Shown: positions 46,175 through 55,482, counted from the stretch's first letter. The stretch: 64,000 bases of DNA from Ferrimonas aestuarii (GCF_005116665.1 NZ_SWCJ01000019.1:1-64000); one strand, 5' to 3'. Program-made: numbers and translations. The notes: a model not told the origin generated them from the sequence alone.

Positions 46175-48193
46175 ATGAACATCACCGTCTCGCTGAGGGT
46201 ATTAGGCGGCTTTACCATAGTCACACTGCTGTTGTTGGTGATTGGTGGCCTATCACTTACCAGCATCAATACCGTAGAAACCCACACCCGGGTGTTTCAA
46301 AGCTTCTCCGTACCAGCTAAAGATTCACTCAATACCCTAACTCTTAACCTCAGCAATCAGTTCATCAACGTTCAGTCGGCCTACACCACCGCCTCCGACA
46401 ATCAACTGAACCAGCTTGAAGCCGAGCTTAATGATCAAGGCTCCGCATTCCAGCAACAGACCAACTCACTGAAGCAGTTACTCTCCTCTCGAGATGATTT
46501 TCAGATAAACCCTCAAAGCCTCTCCGAATACCAACAGTTCACCGCCTCTTGGCAAGATTTGCTAAGTCATAAACGAGACCTTAACCGCAATCGCGACTCT
46601 CTAAAGGAGTCTCTCACCGCCATAGAAGATGCCGGTGATGATGCGGGCAGCATCCTGCTGGACATCATGGATCTTGAGCTCTCCGAAAATCGTACCGAAC
46701 AGATGATGGCTGGCGAAGCCAACAATATGGATACCGAAGTCGCCAACGCCGTGGCCATCGCCATGGAGCTTTCCGGCGTAAGTAGCATCAAAGAACTCAA
46801 TGTAATTCAGCAAGAGTCTGATTTCCTGCTTCGCAGCATCCGCTTCCGCCTTGAAGACCTGTCTAAAAAGGCAGTCGAAGTTGGCCAACAAGATCTTATC
46901 GATGAGCTGAGCAGCTACCTAACGCCACTGCTGGATCAGTTTGAAGGCAGCAATGGCCTAATCCAAAAGCAGCAGCAAGCGATCACTCTGCAGCAGCAGA
47001 TCGATCAAGCCTTTACTACCAGTAAGCAAAGCTATGGCTTAATCATCGAAGGCAACAATACGCTGCAACAGCAGCTGGCAACACTGAATACCGAGACTGG
47101 AAATCTGGCCATCAGCTCTCTGGATTCCACTCGAACCCAAACCTGGGCAGTGATGCTGGCATCGGTTCTGTTTGCCACCTTCATCAGCGTGGTCACTCGC
47201 CGCTCTATCACTCAGCCACTGGACCACATCAATGAAGGGCTGTCGATTCTTGCCCAGGGCGACCTCACTCAACGGCTAACTTTGAATAATCGCGATGAGT
47301 TTGGCCGCGTCGCCAAGAACATTAACGCGCTGTCCGATAGCCTTCGTACCCTGATCGCCTCCATTTTGGAACGCGCAGATCAGCTGGCTGCCGCCGCGGA
47401 AGAGACCTCCGCCGTTACCGCCCAAACCACCTCAGGCATTCAGGAACAGTCCAGCCAGATTGAGCAGGTGGCTAATGCCACCACCGAGCTGTCCAGCTCC
47501 GCCAATGAGGTAGCGACCAACGCCAACGACGCCTTAGGTGAAACTCAACAGGCCAATGAAGAAACTCAGCAGGCCAAAGCACTGTCGGAAAACAATGGCC
47601 TGTTGATCCAAACTCTGGCTCAAGAGGTGGAACGTGCCGCTCAAGTGATCAACAAACTGAATAGTGACACCGCAGCTATCGGCGGCATTCTGGATGTGAT
47701 TCGTGGCGTAGCAGAGCAAACCAATCTGCTGGCGCTAAACGCAGCCATTGAGGCAGCACGAGCCGGCGAGCAAGGTCGTGGCTTTGCGGTGGTTGCCGAT
47801 GAGGTACGCTCTCTGGCTTCCCGTACTCAGCAATCCACTACTGAAATTCAGCAGATGATCGAGATGGTGCAAGCCAGCGCCAAAGAGGCTGAGCAGGTGA
47901 TGCAGAACAGCCAAGAGCAAGCTCAGCGCAGCGTAACCACCACAGAAGAAGCGAACCAAGCCCTGGAAGCGATCACCCAGTCGGTGGCACAGGTGGTGTC
48001 AGCAGCCAACCAGATCTCTCAGGCGGCCAGCGAGCAGAATCGGGTATCGCAGACCATCTCCGAGAACCTAGAGCAAATTGCGACCATCTCCGAGCAAACC
48101 TCGTCCGGTGCTGTGCAGACCGCATCCTCGAGCCAGCAGGTAGCTCAACTGGCTGAAGAGCTCCAACATCAGGTTCGTGAGTTCAAGGTGTAG
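46175..48193 (+). CDS. Methyl-accepting chemotaxis protein
   Basis: A 672-residue chemoreceptor. TM1 (about 8-30) and TM2 (about 322-342) enclose a helical periplasmic ligand domain of about 290 residues, rich in Gln and Asn with coiled-coil character. A HAMP domain (about 345-395, RRSITQPLDHINEGLSILAQ) and the signalling hairpin with the invariant tip EQTNLLALNAAIEAARAGE (about 524-542) follow. Gln/Glu methylation segments flank the tip. There is no C-terminal NWETF-type CheR tether. I use the ATG at 46175 with AAGGA upstream, because it begins at TM1; an in-frame start at 46121 is possible. The ligand is unknown. No che genes are in this window. Confidence 0.94.
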   Translation: MNITVSLRVLGGFTIVTLLLLVIGGLSLTSINTVETHTRVFQSFSVPAKDSLNTLTLNLSNQFINVQSAYTTASDNQLNQLEAELNDQGSAFQQQTNSLKQLLSSRDDFQINPQSLSEYQQFTASWQDLLSHKRDLNRNRDSLKESLTAIEDAGDDAGSILLDIMDLELSENRTEQMMAGEANNMDTEVANAVAIAMELSGVSSIKELNVIQQESDFLLRSIRFRLEDLSKKAVEVGQQDLIDELSSYLTPLLDQFEGSNGLIQKQQQAITLQQQIDQAFTTSKQSYGLIIEGNNTLQQQLATLNTETGNLAISSLDSTRTQTWAVMLASVLFATFISVVTRRSITQPLDHINEGLSILAQGDLTQRLTLNNRDEFGRVAKNINALSDSLRTLIASILERADQLAAAAEETSAVTAQTTSGIQEQSSQIEQVANATTELSSSANEVATNANDALGETQQANEETQQAKALSENNGLLIQTLAQEVERAAQVINKLNSDTAAIGGILDVIRGVAEQTNLLALNAAIEAARAGEQGRGFAVVADEVRSLASRTQQSTTEIQQMIEMVQASAKEAEQVMQNSQEQAQRSVTTTEEANQALEAITQSVAQVVSAANQISQAASEQNRVSQTISENLEQIATISEQTSSGAVQTASSSQQVAQLAEELQHQVREFKV

Positions 48194-48212
48194 CGCTAGC
48201 TACAAGATAAAG

Positions 48213-48238
48213 AAAAGGCGCCGAAAGGCGCCTTTTTT
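48213..48238 (+). terminator. Terminator of the chemoreceptor gene
   Basis: A 10-bp stem AAAAGGCGCC/GGCGCCTTTT with GAAA tetraloop is followed by TTTTTT. Confidence 0.95.
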
Positions 48239-48275
48239 ATGCTGAACTCAATCAGATTGAAGTATCAGTTACCAA

Positions 48276-48665
48276 TTATCCGCCAATACGCTTTTGAATC
48301 TCACCTGCGGTTGCGCTGGCGCCATGGCCATTGGCACTGGCCCACTCCAGCAAACTCATGCCATCACCTTCCTTCTCTTGCAGTTGCGTAACGGACAGTT
48401 TCTTAACCAAGAAAACGCCCACGCCATCGGCATTATTGGTCATGGCTGAACGCACCATGGATTCGCCGTTGCACTTCACGCCGCTATAGATGGCGCGAAC
48501 TTTAACTCGAGATTCTTTTAGCTTTTTACGTAACCGGCTTTTGTTGTCTGCCTGAACGTACTGGCAGATATTTGCAATTAACTGTTCGTTTGCGTTAACG
48601 GGCTGGCTGAAAATCGCTCCCATTACCAATGCTACCGCTGCGGCTGAACAGATCATTCCCTTCAT
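48276..48665 (-). CDS. Exported DUF3718 protein
   Basis: A 129-residue protein with a signal peptide (1-25, cleavage after VNANA-like NAN). A mature domain of the DUF3718 family follows (LIANICQYVQADNKSRLRKKLKESR, YSGVKCNGESMVRSAMTNN). Two cysteines (CQYV, VKCNG) probably form a disulfide in the periplasm. The family is restricted mainly to Shewanella and relatives and has no known function. Monocistronic. Confidence 0.8.
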   Translation of the reverse strand: MKGMICSAAAVALVMGAIFSQPVNANEQLIANICQYVQADNKSRLRKKLKESRVKVRAIYSGVKCNGESMVRSAMTNNADGVGVFLVKKLSVTQLQEKEGDGMSLLEWASANGHGASATAGEIQKRIGG

Positions 48666-48796
48666 TTGGCTACTCCTTGTCGCACTTAGTTGTTGTTATT
48701 TTTAGTTAACCTTTACCTAACAGCGACAGGATACAGCATGACCTAAAGTTTTTAAAACCTAGAACAGGCCTGCAACATGATTGTAATCAATTCTAT

Positions 48797-49288
48797 TTAT
48801 CGACCTTGACGTTGGAGGGTAACAAAGGTGAGCTCACAGCTATTACCATCGCCGATGGCAAGGGTTTCTCGCTCTAATTCCTGCCATTGATACTGACTGT
48901 AATCGGGAAATTGAGTGTCACCGGCAACGTGCAGGTCTGCCAAGGTCAAATAGAGACGATCTGCATGGGGCAGCATCGCTTGGTACAACTGACCACCACC
49001 GATGATCATCACCTCAGCTTCGTCAGCCAGCAGCGCCAATGCAGCATCAATGCTGGTTACCACTGACACACCTTCAATCTGAAGATCGGGCTGACGACTG
49101 ATCACCACATTGTGACGTCCAGGAAGTGGCCGACCAATGGATTCATAGGTTTTCCGTCCCATCACCACAGGTTTGCCCATGGTCACCGCTTTAAAGTGCT
49201 TCAGATCCGCCGGCAGATGCCAAGGCATCTGATTACCTTGACCAATAATTCGATTGTGTGCCATACAGGCAATCAGTGATAGACGCAT
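48797..49288 (-). CDS. folA: Dihydrofolate reductase
   Basis: Reduces dihydrofolate to tetrahydrofolate with NADPH; the target of trimethoprim. The 163-residue chromosomal-type enzyme starts MRLSLIACMAHNRIIGQGNQ. It has the Met20-loop MPWHLPADLKHF with the active-site Asp, VVMGRKTYESIG, HNVVISRQ and MIIGGGQLYQAML. Length matches E. coli FolA (159). It is downstream of yjjBP with an 11-bp gap, so it may share their transcript. Confidence 0.96.
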   Translation of the reverse strand: MRLSLIACMAHNRIIGQGNQMPWHLPADLKHFKAVTMGKPVVMGRKTYESIGRPLPGRHNVVISRQPDLQIEGVSVVTSIDAALALLADEAEVMIIGGGQLYQAMLPHADRLYLTLADLHVAGDTQFPDYSQYQWQELERETLAIGDGNSCELTFVTLQRQGR

Positions 49289-49299
49289 GTCCCTATAAC

Positions 49300-49755
49300 C
49301 TAAATAACTGAACGGGTTCGAAATAATAACAAGCTTGGCATCGCCAAACCCACACTCAAGGCACCAAGAATAAAGATGGTCTTCAAGCCGTTGTAGATAA
49401 CCGGCTGCAGTGTTTCAAAGGTCACTCCGACCACGCTCATCTCCACCAAACCGATCACGGTATTGAAGGCGAAGGTACCGGGGATCATGGGAATGATCGC
49501 GGCCACCCCAAACAGCAGCATTGGCGCCAGCGAGCGCCTAGCCCAATAGGTCGACAACGATCCCACGAGCACCGCCGCGGCAAACGTCGCCCACTCAATG
49601 GGCAATCCCATCTTTAAACAGAGCGCACGGCAAATATAGCCGCAGGCCCCAGCCAACCCACAGCGCCACAGAAAGCGACCGGGAATATTGAACACCATGG
49701 CAAAACCGATGGCTGGAATGGCGGCGATTACGCCCTTAAACAACATCAACATCAT
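49300..49755 (-). CDS. yjjB: Threonine/serine exporter small subunit, YjjB (ThrE_2) type
   Basis: A 151-residue membrane protein with four to five helices, the ThrE C-terminal half (AIPAIGFAMVFNIPGRFLWRCG, AAIIPMIPGTFAFNTVIGLVE). In split ThrE systems YjjP and YjjB together export succinate or small amino acids. Its ATG overlaps the yjjP stop by 4 bp, consistent with a two-subunit transporter. Confidence 0.88.
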   Translation of the reverse strand: MMLMLFKGVIAAIPAIGFAMVFNIPGRFLWRCGLAGACGYICRALCLKMGLPIEWATFAAAVLVGSLSTYWARRSLAPMLLFGVAAIIPMIPGTFAFNTVIGLVEMSVVGVTFETLQPVIYNGLKTIFILGALSVGLAMPSLLLFRTRSVI

Positions 49756-50516
49756 AACCAGCCCAGCCCCGTTAACTGCATCGCCATGGTGATCCCGATG
49801 GCCGCAGCCACCGTCATCAAGGTTGCCTGTCCCCAGCGAGCCAAGCCCACGTTATAGTGGCCTTTCACCATGTCGGTAATGGCATTGAGTAGCGGAAAGC
49901 CCGGCACCAACATCAGCACCGCAGCCGCCATGGCGATATCAGCATGGGGAGTTGGCCAAGCCATGGCGCAAAATCGCGCCACCAAGGTGGTAACAAAGGC
50001 GGTGGCCGTCCAATTAAGGAGTACATTGAAATGGCGCTGCGCCAGCTGTTGACGCAAGATCATGCCGGTACTGGCGGCAATGGCGGCGATCAAGACCGAA
50101 AATAGATCGGCACCAAGCAGGTAAGCGAAACTGCCACAGGAAGGGCCAATCATCGCCACCACTTTCCAGTTATCCCAGCGCCAAGGCTTCAACTTATCAA
50201 GGCGAGCTTTCAGACCTTGCTGATCAATCAGCCCTTTCTCAAGCATCACGCACAAACGCAACACCTCGCACACCATGGACATATTGATGCCATGATCGCG
50301 AATGCGCCTAGTGGTGGTGACACAGCGATCGCCATGTCTGGTGGAAAGAACCAAAGAATTTGAGGAGATAGACAGCTCGACACTGTCAGCACCTAGGGCT
50401 TGACCGAATCGCTGCCCGACGTCTTCAACCATCTCACTGTCGGCCCCCCAGGCCAACATGAGCTGCGCTCCCGTTACGGCAATTCGGGTAATACCATGTT
50501 GTTCGCTGAGCTCCAT
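49752..50516 (-). CDS. yjjP: Threonine/serine exporter large subunit, YjjP (ThrE_1) type
   Basis: A 254-residue protein. A cytoplasmic N-terminal domain (about 1-110, GADSVELSISSNSLVLSTRHG, TRRIRDHGINMSMVCEVLRL) is followed by five hydrophobic helices. LMLVPGFPLLNAITDMVKGHYNVGLAR (first 20 shown by family: LMLVPGFPLLNAITDMVKGH) is typical of DUF1212/ThrE. It forms the exporter with the overlapping yjjB. E. coli YjjPB is reported as a succinate exporter under anaerobiosis; the substrate here is inferred. Confidence 0.88.
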   Translation of the reverse strand: MELSEQHGITRIAVTGAQLMLAWGADSEMVEDVGQRFGQALGADSVELSISSNSLVLSTRHGDRCVTTTRRIRDHGINMSMVCEVLRLCVMLEKGLIDQQGLKARLDKLKPWRWDNWKVVAMIGPSCGSFAYLLGADLFSVLIAAIAASTGMILRQQLAQRHFNVLLNWTATAFVTTLVARFCAMAWPTPHADIAMAAAVLMLVPGFPLLNAITDMVKGHYNVGLARWGQATLMTVAAAIGITMAMQLTGLGWL

Positions 50517-50534
50517 GACCCTATTCCCACAATA

Positions 50535-50557
50535 GAAAAAAGGGGCAAAAAGCCCCT
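50535..50557 (-). terminator. Terminator of the rplU-rpmA-obgE operon
   Basis: On the minus strand GGGGC-TTTTT-GCCCC is followed by TTTTTT. It lies 16 bp past the obgE stop codon. Confidence 0.8.
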
Positions 50558-50572
50558 CTATTTATCTCTTTG

Positions 50573-51739
50573 TTATCTTTGGTAGATGATCTCGACGTCG
50601 TAATCGTCGTCGTCCCAATCATCCCAGTCGTCGTCATCGTCTTCAACGACCGCTTGTTCCATTTGCTGCTTGTGGTGATGCTCCCACTTAAAGGACACCT
50701 CATCTTCAGCAACCTGCTCTTCCTCTTCTTGAGGCAGAGCATTAATCATCTCCATCAACTCTTGAACCAGAGGGCCGGTTCCATCACGAGAGATGGCGCT
50801 GATTGTACGAACTTCGCCTTCCCAGCCTAACCCATCTACGATGGATTTCACCAGCGCTTCTCGCTCCTCTTCCAGTACCAAATCCAATTTATTCAGTACC
50901 AGTACACGAGGCTTCTCAGCCAGCTTTGGAGAATATTGCTCAAGCTCACCGATGATCGCTTTCGCGCCTTCCACAGGATCGCTCTCATCAATTGGCGCCA
51001 CATCGATCAGATGCACCAATACACGACAACGTTCAAGGTGCTTAAGGAAGCGAACACCCAAGCCAGCCCCATCCGCAGCACCTTCGATCAGGCCTGGAAT
51101 ATCGGCAATCACAAAGCTCTCGGAAGCGTTTGCACGAACCACACCCAGATTCGGAACCAGAGTGGTAAACGGATAATCAGCCACTTTTGGCTTGGCAGCA
51201 GAAACAGCGCGAATAAAAGTAGATTTGCCAGCGTTTGGCAGACCCAACATACCCACATCAGCCAGCAGCATCAGCTCAAGCTTTAGCTCACGGTGCTCAC
51301 CAGGTGTGCCGAGAGTTTTCTGACGCGGAGTACGGTTTACTGAGCTCTTAAAACGGGTATTACCAAGGCCGTGATAACCACCTTTACCTACCAATAGCTT
51401 CTGACCGTGTTTGGTCAAATCGCCAATCAGCTCATCGGTCTCGGCATCACGAGCTCGGGTTCCCACCGGCACAGACAACACTTTGTCTTCACCACGGCGA
51501 CCAGTACAGTTAGCGCTCTTACCATTAGTACCGCGCTCGGCACGGTGACAACGCTCAAAGCGATAATCGATAAGGGTATTCAAGTTCTCATCGGCAATCA
51601 GAAATACGTCACCGCCATCGCCACCGTCACCGCCATCAGGACCACCCTTTGGGATGTACTTCTCACGGCGAAAACTCACGACGCCGCTGCCGCCGTCACC
51701 GGCTTCAACCCGGATCTTCACCTCATCTACAAATTTCAT
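50573..51739 (-). CDS. obgE: GTPase ObgE/CgtA
   Basis: An essential GTPase acting in 50S ribosome assembly and the stringent response. The 388 residues comprise the Gly-rich Obg fold (1-158, KVEAGDGGSG..GGPDGGDGGDGGDVF-type glycine helices). The G domain (about 160-335) has G1 GLPNAGKST, G3 DIPGLIEGA and G4 NKLD. The C-terminal tail is strongly acidic (DDDDDWDDWDDDD). The order rplU-rpmA-obgE is the usual ribosomal operon; a 165-bp gap with a hairpin separates rpmA from obgE. Confidence 0.97.
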   Translation of the reverse strand: MKFVDEVKIRVEAGDGGSGVVSFRREKYIPKGGPDGGDGGDGGDVFLIADENLNTLIDYRFERCHRAERGTNGKSANCTGRRGEDKVLSVPVGTRARDAETDELIGDLTKHGQKLLVGKGGYHGLGNTRFKSSVNRTPRQKTLGTPGEHRELKLELMLLADVGMLGLPNAGKSTFIRAVSAAKPKVADYPFTTLVPNLGVVRANASESFVIADIPGLIEGAADGAGLGVRFLKHLERCRVLVHLIDVAPIDESDPVEGAKAIIGELEQYSPKLAEKPRVLVLNKLDLVLEEEREALVKSIVDGLGWEGEVRTISAISRDGTGPLVQELMEMINALPQEEEEQVAEDEVSFKWEHHHKQQMEQAVVEDDDDDWDDWDDDDYDVEIIYQR

Positions 51740-51856
51740 CGCTTTTACCCGCTCGGAAAAACTGTGCTCTAGTATACCAAGGGATCGACCGCCTAGCCCA
51801 AAATTGGCAACGACCTATGCCTTGGTACACTTTCTCATTTTGTGCGCCTCTCTGAC

Positions 51857-51884
51857 GCAAAAAGCCCCGCCATTGGCGGGGCTT
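51857..51884 (-). terminator. Hairpin terminator or attenuator after rpmA
   Basis: A 10-bp stem AAGCCCCGCC/GGCGGGGCTT with a short loop is followed on the minus strand by TTTTTGCG. It lies between rpmA and obgE and probably lowers obgE transcription relative to the ribosomal proteins. Confidence 0.8.
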
Positions 51885-51904
51885 CGTATTCGATCGGTTT
51901 CGAA

Positions 51905-52162
51905 TTACTCGGCTTCGATGCTTACGAACTTACGGTTCTGCTTGCCTTTCACTTCGAACTTCACTTTACCGTCTGCAGTAGCAAACAGAGTGTGATCTTT
52001 ACCGATGCCTACGTTGGTACCCGCGTGGAACTTAGTACCACGTTGACGAACGATGATGTTACCTGCTAGTACAGATTCACCACCGAAACGCTTAACACCA
52101 AGACGTTTGCTTTCTGAATCGCGGCCGTTACGAGTAGAACCGCCAGCTTTTTTGTGTGCCAT
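51905..52162 (-). CDS. rpmA: Ribosomal protein L27
   Basis: An 85-residue large-subunit protein whose N-terminus reaches the peptidyl transferase centre. The sequence AHKKAGGSTRNGRDSESKRL is nearly identical to E. coli L27; GNIIVRQRGTKFHAG and GVGRDHTLFA-like GIGKDHTLFATADG follow. No N-terminal extension needing cleavage. It is 17 bp downstream of rplU. Confidence 0.98.
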   Translation of the reverse strand: MAHKKAGGSTRNGRDSESKRLGVKRFGGESVLAGNIIVRQRGTKFHAGTNVGIGKDHTLFATADGKVKFEVKGKQNRKFVSIEAE

Positions 52163-52179
52163 TTCTCAGTAACTCCTGA

Positions 52180-52491
52180 TTAAGCGTTGATGCCAGTGAT
52201 TTTAACTTCAGTGAACCACTGACGGTGGCCCATCTGCTTACGATGGTGCTTACGACGACGGAACTTAACGATTTTAACTTTATCGCCACGACCGTGAGTC
52301 ACAACTTCAGCAACAACTTTGCTGCCATCAACGTAAGGAACACCAACCTTTACGTCTTCGCCGTTAGCTACCAGAAGAACTTTATCAAATTCGATGGTGC
52401 TGCCGGTTTCAACGTCTAGCTTCTCCAGACGTAGAGTCTGGCCTTCGCTAACACGGTGCTGCTTACCACCGCTTTGGAATACCGCGTACAT
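52180..52491 (-). CDS. rplU: Ribosomal protein L21
   Basis: A 103-residue 50S subunit protein, the same length as in E. coli. It starts MYAVFQSGGKQHRVSEGQ and ends with the basic KFRRRKHHRKQMGHRQ block. I use the ATG at 52491; an in-frame ATG 18 bp upstream adds six unconserved residues. First gene of rplU-rpmA-obgE, with a strong promoter 80 bp upstream. Confidence 0.98.
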   Translation of the reverse strand: MYAVFQSGGKQHRVSEGQTLRLEKLDVETGSTIEFDKVLLVANGEDVKVGVPYVDGSKVVAEVVTHGRGDKVKIVKFRRRKHHRKQMGHRQWFTEVKITGINA

Positions 52492-52568
52492 AGTAAAACT
52501 CCGCTTCACACGCCGACCGCGCCTTTGGGGTCAGGGTGTGGCTTAAAACTTGTTGACAATGGCCGGGC

Positions 52569-52597
52569 ATTCTACGCCAAGGACACAAAACAGGCAA
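52569..52597 (-). promoter_or_regulatory. Promoter of rplU-rpmA
   Basis: On the minus strand -35 TTGCCT (52592-52597) and -10 TAGAAT (52569-52574) are 17 bp apart and followed by a GC-rich discriminator (GCCCGG). It is placed correctly for rplU and is of the growth-rate-regulated type. Confidence 0.65.
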
Positions 52598-52765
52598 GTA
52601 CTAGTATTAAAAAGATCGCAAAAGGATCGGGGTATTCTGAATATCCCCTTAATCAATCTATAAATGCTGCTGTTATGACAGTGAAATTTGGGTAGAATTC
52701 GCTTCCATACTGACCACATTATACTTGTTGCTGACCATTATGGGCAGCCTAGAATCGGATTAATT

Positions 52766-53734
52766 ATGGACCTTAATGCCATCCGCCAGTTAGCCGACGC
52801 TGATATGAAGCTGGTAAACCAGACCATTTATGAGCAATTGCACTCAGACGTGGTGCTGATCAACCAGCTGTCGTTTTACATCATCAACGGCGGCGGCAAA
52901 CGCATGCGCCCTCTGCTGACATTACTGGCAGCACAGGCTTTGGGCTACCAAGGGGACAACCACATCCGCCTGGCAGCCATCATCGAGTTCATCCATACCT
53001 CGACCTTGCTACACGATGACGTTGTGGATGAGTCCACCATGCGCCGTGGTCGTGAAACCGCCAACGCCCTGTTTGGCAACCAAGCGTCGGTACTGGTTGG
53101 TGACTTCCTCTATACCCGCTCTTTCCAGATGATGACTGAGCTAAAAAGCCAGAAAGTCCTAGAGGGCCTAGCGGAAGCCACTAACGTGTTGGCCGAAGGG
53201 GAAGTGATGCAGTTGATGAACTGCAACGATCCCGACACCAGCGAAGAAGACTACATGCAGGTGATCTACTGTAAGACCGCCAAGCTGTTCGAAGCCGCAA
53301 CCGGCCTAACCGCCGTAGTGGCTGAGCAGGACGACGCCACCATTGCCGCCCTAAGCGATTATGGCCGTTATCTGGGCACCGCGTTCCAGTTGGTGGATGA
53401 CGTACTGGATTACACCGCCGAAGCCGCCGAGTTGGGTAAAAACATCGGTGACGATCTGGCCGAAGGTAAGCCAACACTGCCGCTTATCTACACCATGGCC
53501 AAAGGGAACGACGAAGAGAAAGCGATGATTCGCGCCGCCATCGAAAACGGCGGCACTGAAGAGATTGAGCCAATCCTCAAAGCGCTGAACCATTGTGGAG
53601 CCTTGGATTACACCATGGATCGCGCCAACGAAGAGGCCGACAAAGCCATCGCCGCACTGGCTCCTCTGGCAGACAGCCCAGCGAAAACGGCATTGGAGTC
53701 GCTGGCTCGCATCGCCGTGGATCGCACTCACTAA
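52766..53734 (+). CDS. ispB: Octaprenyl diphosphate synthase
   Basis: Makes the C40 polyprenyl diphosphate for the side chains of ubiquinone and menaquinone. The 322-residue enzyme (E. coli 323) has the two aspartate-rich motifs LLHDDVVDES (FARM, about 82-91) and QLVDDVLDYT (SARM, about 210-219). GGKRMRPLLTLLAAQALG and KTAKLFEAATG also match. I use the ATG at 52766, which gives the family N-terminus MDLNAIRQLADADM; an in-frame start at 52688 is upstream of the likely promoter elements. Divergent from rplU. Confidence 0.97.
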   Translation: MDLNAIRQLADADMKLVNQTIYEQLHSDVVLINQLSFYIINGGGKRMRPLLTLLAAQALGYQGDNHIRLAAIIEFIHTSTLLHDDVVDESTMRRGRETANALFGNQASVLVGDFLYTRSFQMMTELKSQKVLEGLAEATNVLAEGEVMQLMNCNDPDTSEEDYMQVIYCKTAKLFEAATGLTAVVAEQDDATIAALSDYGRYLGTAFQLVDDVLDYTAEAAELGKNIGDDLAEGKPTLPLIYTMAKGNDEEKAMIRAAIENGGTEEIEPILKALNHCGALDYTMDRANEEADKAIAALAPLADSPAKTALESLARIAVDRTH

Positions 53735-53750
53735 AGGATCCAACAGGATC

Positions 53751-53779
53751 AAAAAAGGCCTCATTCGAGGCCTTTTTTA
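53751..53779 (+). terminator. Bidirectional terminator between ispB and mdh
   Basis: A 12-bp stem AAAAAAGGCCTC/GAGGCCTTTTTT with loop ATTC lies between two convergent genes. Confidence 0.95.
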
Positions 53780-53798
53780 TTGGCTAGAGAGGAACGAC

Positions 53799-54737
53799 TT
53801 ACGCGTTCACAAACTCCTCACCTTTAGTGATGTCACCAATCAGGGTGTCCATCATGTCGGCAACCGCCTGCTTCTCAAATGCGCTCAGCTCACCGTAGGA
53901 CTGAACTTCGGCCACGCCCTCTTTGCCCAGCAGCACTGGCTGTGCGAAGAAACGGCTGTGCTCGCCATCGCCTTCCACGTAAGCGCACTCAACCACACCC
54001 TGCTCACCCTGAAGGCCACGAACCAGCGCAGTACCAAAACGGCACGCCGCTTGAGCCATAGACAGAGTTGCACTGCCGCCACCAGCTTTAGCTTCAACCA
54101 CTTCGGTACCGGCGTTTTGAATGCGGTGAGTCAGGCTAGTAACCTCTTCGTCGGTGAAGGTAACATCTTCAACCTGTGACAGCAGCGGCAAAATGGTTAC
54201 GCCACTGTGGCCGCCAATCACGTTGATCTTCACTTCATCAGTCTGCAAGCCTTTGGCTTCGGCGATGAAAGTCTCAGAACGGATAACGTCCAGAGTAGTA
54301 ACACCGAACAAACGGCGCTTGTCATAAACACCGGCGTTCTTCAGCACTTCGGCTGCGATAGCAACGGTGGTATTAACTGGGTTAGTGATCACGCCAATGC
54401 AAGCGGTAGGGCACACTTGTGCACATTTGCCCACTAGATTACGAATGATACCCGCGTTGATGTTAAACAGATCAGAGCGGTCCATACCCGGCTTACGCGC
54501 TACGCCAGCAGAGATCAGCACTACGTCAGCCCCTTCCAACGCAGGGGTTGGATCTTCGCCGGCAAAACCGGTGGCTTTAACGCCAGTAGGGATGTGACTG
54601 ATGTCAGCGGCAACGCCTGGGGTCACTGGGGCAATGTCATACAGTGCCAGATCGCTACCTTTAGGCAGGTTCAACTTCAACAACAACGCCAGGGCTTGTC
54701 CAATACCCCCGGCCGCACCGAGTACAGCTACTTTCAT
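53799..54737 (-). CDS. mdh: Malate dehydrogenase
   Basis: NAD-dependent oxidation of malate to oxaloacetate in the TCA cycle. The 312 residues equal the E. coli enzyme. Features are MKVAVLGAAGGIGQALALLL (dinucleotide fold), AGVARKPGMDRSDLF (Arg81/Arg87 substrate loop), ITNPVNTTVAIAAEVLK, LDVIRSETFIAE (Asp/Arg) and IGGHSGVTILPLL (catalytic His177). I use the ATG at 54737. Divergent from argR, as in many gammaproteobacteria. Confidence 0.98.
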   Translation of the reverse strand: MKVAVLGAAGGIGQALALLLKLNLPKGSDLALYDIAPVTPGVAADISHIPTGVKATGFAGEDPTPALEGADVVLISAGVARKPGMDRSDLFNINAGIIRNLVGKCAQVCPTACIGVITNPVNTTVAIAAEVLKNAGVYDKRRLFGVTTLDVIRSETFIAEAKGLQTDEVKINVIGGHSGVTILPLLSQVEDVTFTDEEVTSLTHRIQNAGTEVVEAKAGGGSATLSMAQAACRFGTALVRGLQGEQGVVECAYVEGDGEHSRFFAQPVLLGKEGVAEVQSYGELSAFEKQAVADMMDTLIGDITKGEEFVNA

Positions 54738-54911
54738 GGTGTTCTCCATCTATCCTTGGATGTGACTTGGATCTCATTTGGAATTCGTGCCCACAATACC
54801 GAAATCACATTTTTAAAGCAATTTTACCAATGGCTTATTAAGCACCACGATTTGCCTGTTTGAGCTCAGTTAGGCAAAATAACTGCATCTGTTTCTAGAA
54901 AGAGCAATCCG

Positions 54912-55382
54912 ATGAAGTCGAGCCGCAACCAGGATGAGTTGATCCGCGTATTTAAATCCCTGTTGAAAGAGGAACGTTTTGGTTCCCAAGGGGAGATTGT
55001 GACCGCACTGCAAAATGCGGGCTTTAGCAGCATCAACCAATCCAAGGTCTCGCGGATGCTCAGCAAATTTGGCGCAGTACGTACCCGCAATGCCAAACAG
55101 GAGATGGTCTACTGCCTACCCGCAGAACTTGGGGTTCCCACCGCCACCAGCCCACTGAAAAACCTCGTTTTGGATGTGGATCATAACGGCGCCATGATCG
55201 TGGTGAAAGCCAGCCCAGGTGCTGCGCAGCTGATTGCCCGTTTGCTGGACTCCATCGGCAAGCCAGAAGGGATCTTAGGCACCATCGCCGGCGATGACAC
55301 CATCTTCATCGCACCGACTAAGGCCGACAACATCGAGCACGCACTGGAAACCGTCAAAGACCTGTTTAACTACAAAGGTTAA
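54912..55382 (+). CDS. argR: Arginine repressor ArgR
   Basis: A hexameric arginine-dependent repressor of arginine biosynthesis and cofactor in some recombination reactions. The 156-residue protein (same length as E. coli) has an N-terminal winged helix (about 1-75, FGSQGEIVTALQNAGFSSIN, SKVSRMLSKFGAVRTRNAK). The C-terminal arginine-binding domain contains GTIAGDDTIFIAPT. Divergent from mdh. I did not find a convincing ARG box by eye. Confidence 0.97.
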   Translation: MKSSRNQDELIRVFKSLLKEERFGSQGEIVTALQNAGFSSINQSKVSRMLSKFGAVRTRNAKQEMVYCLPAELGVPTATSPLKNLVLDVDHNGAMIVVKASPGAAQLIARLLDSIGKPEGILGTIAGDDTIFIAPTKADNIEHALETVKDLFNYKG

Positions 55383-55433
55383 ACAATACCCACAGCCCCA
55401 GCGCTGTGCAGGCGTTGTGGTTTTCTGATAACA

Positions 55434-55462
55434 AAACGGCCCGCAGTTTGCGGGCCGTTTTA
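55434..55462 (+). terminator. Bidirectional terminator between argR and the peroxidase gene
   Basis: A 12-bp perfect stem AAAACGGCCCGC/GCGGGCCGTTTT with loop AGTTT is present; T runs are short but on both strands. Confidence 0.88.
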
Positions 55463-55482
55463 TTAAGTCAGTTTTGACGCCA

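Noticed and set aside
54738..54911. ARG boxes in the mdh-argR gap
   Set aside because: No pair of 18-bp imperfect palindromes close to the ArgR consensus was visible.
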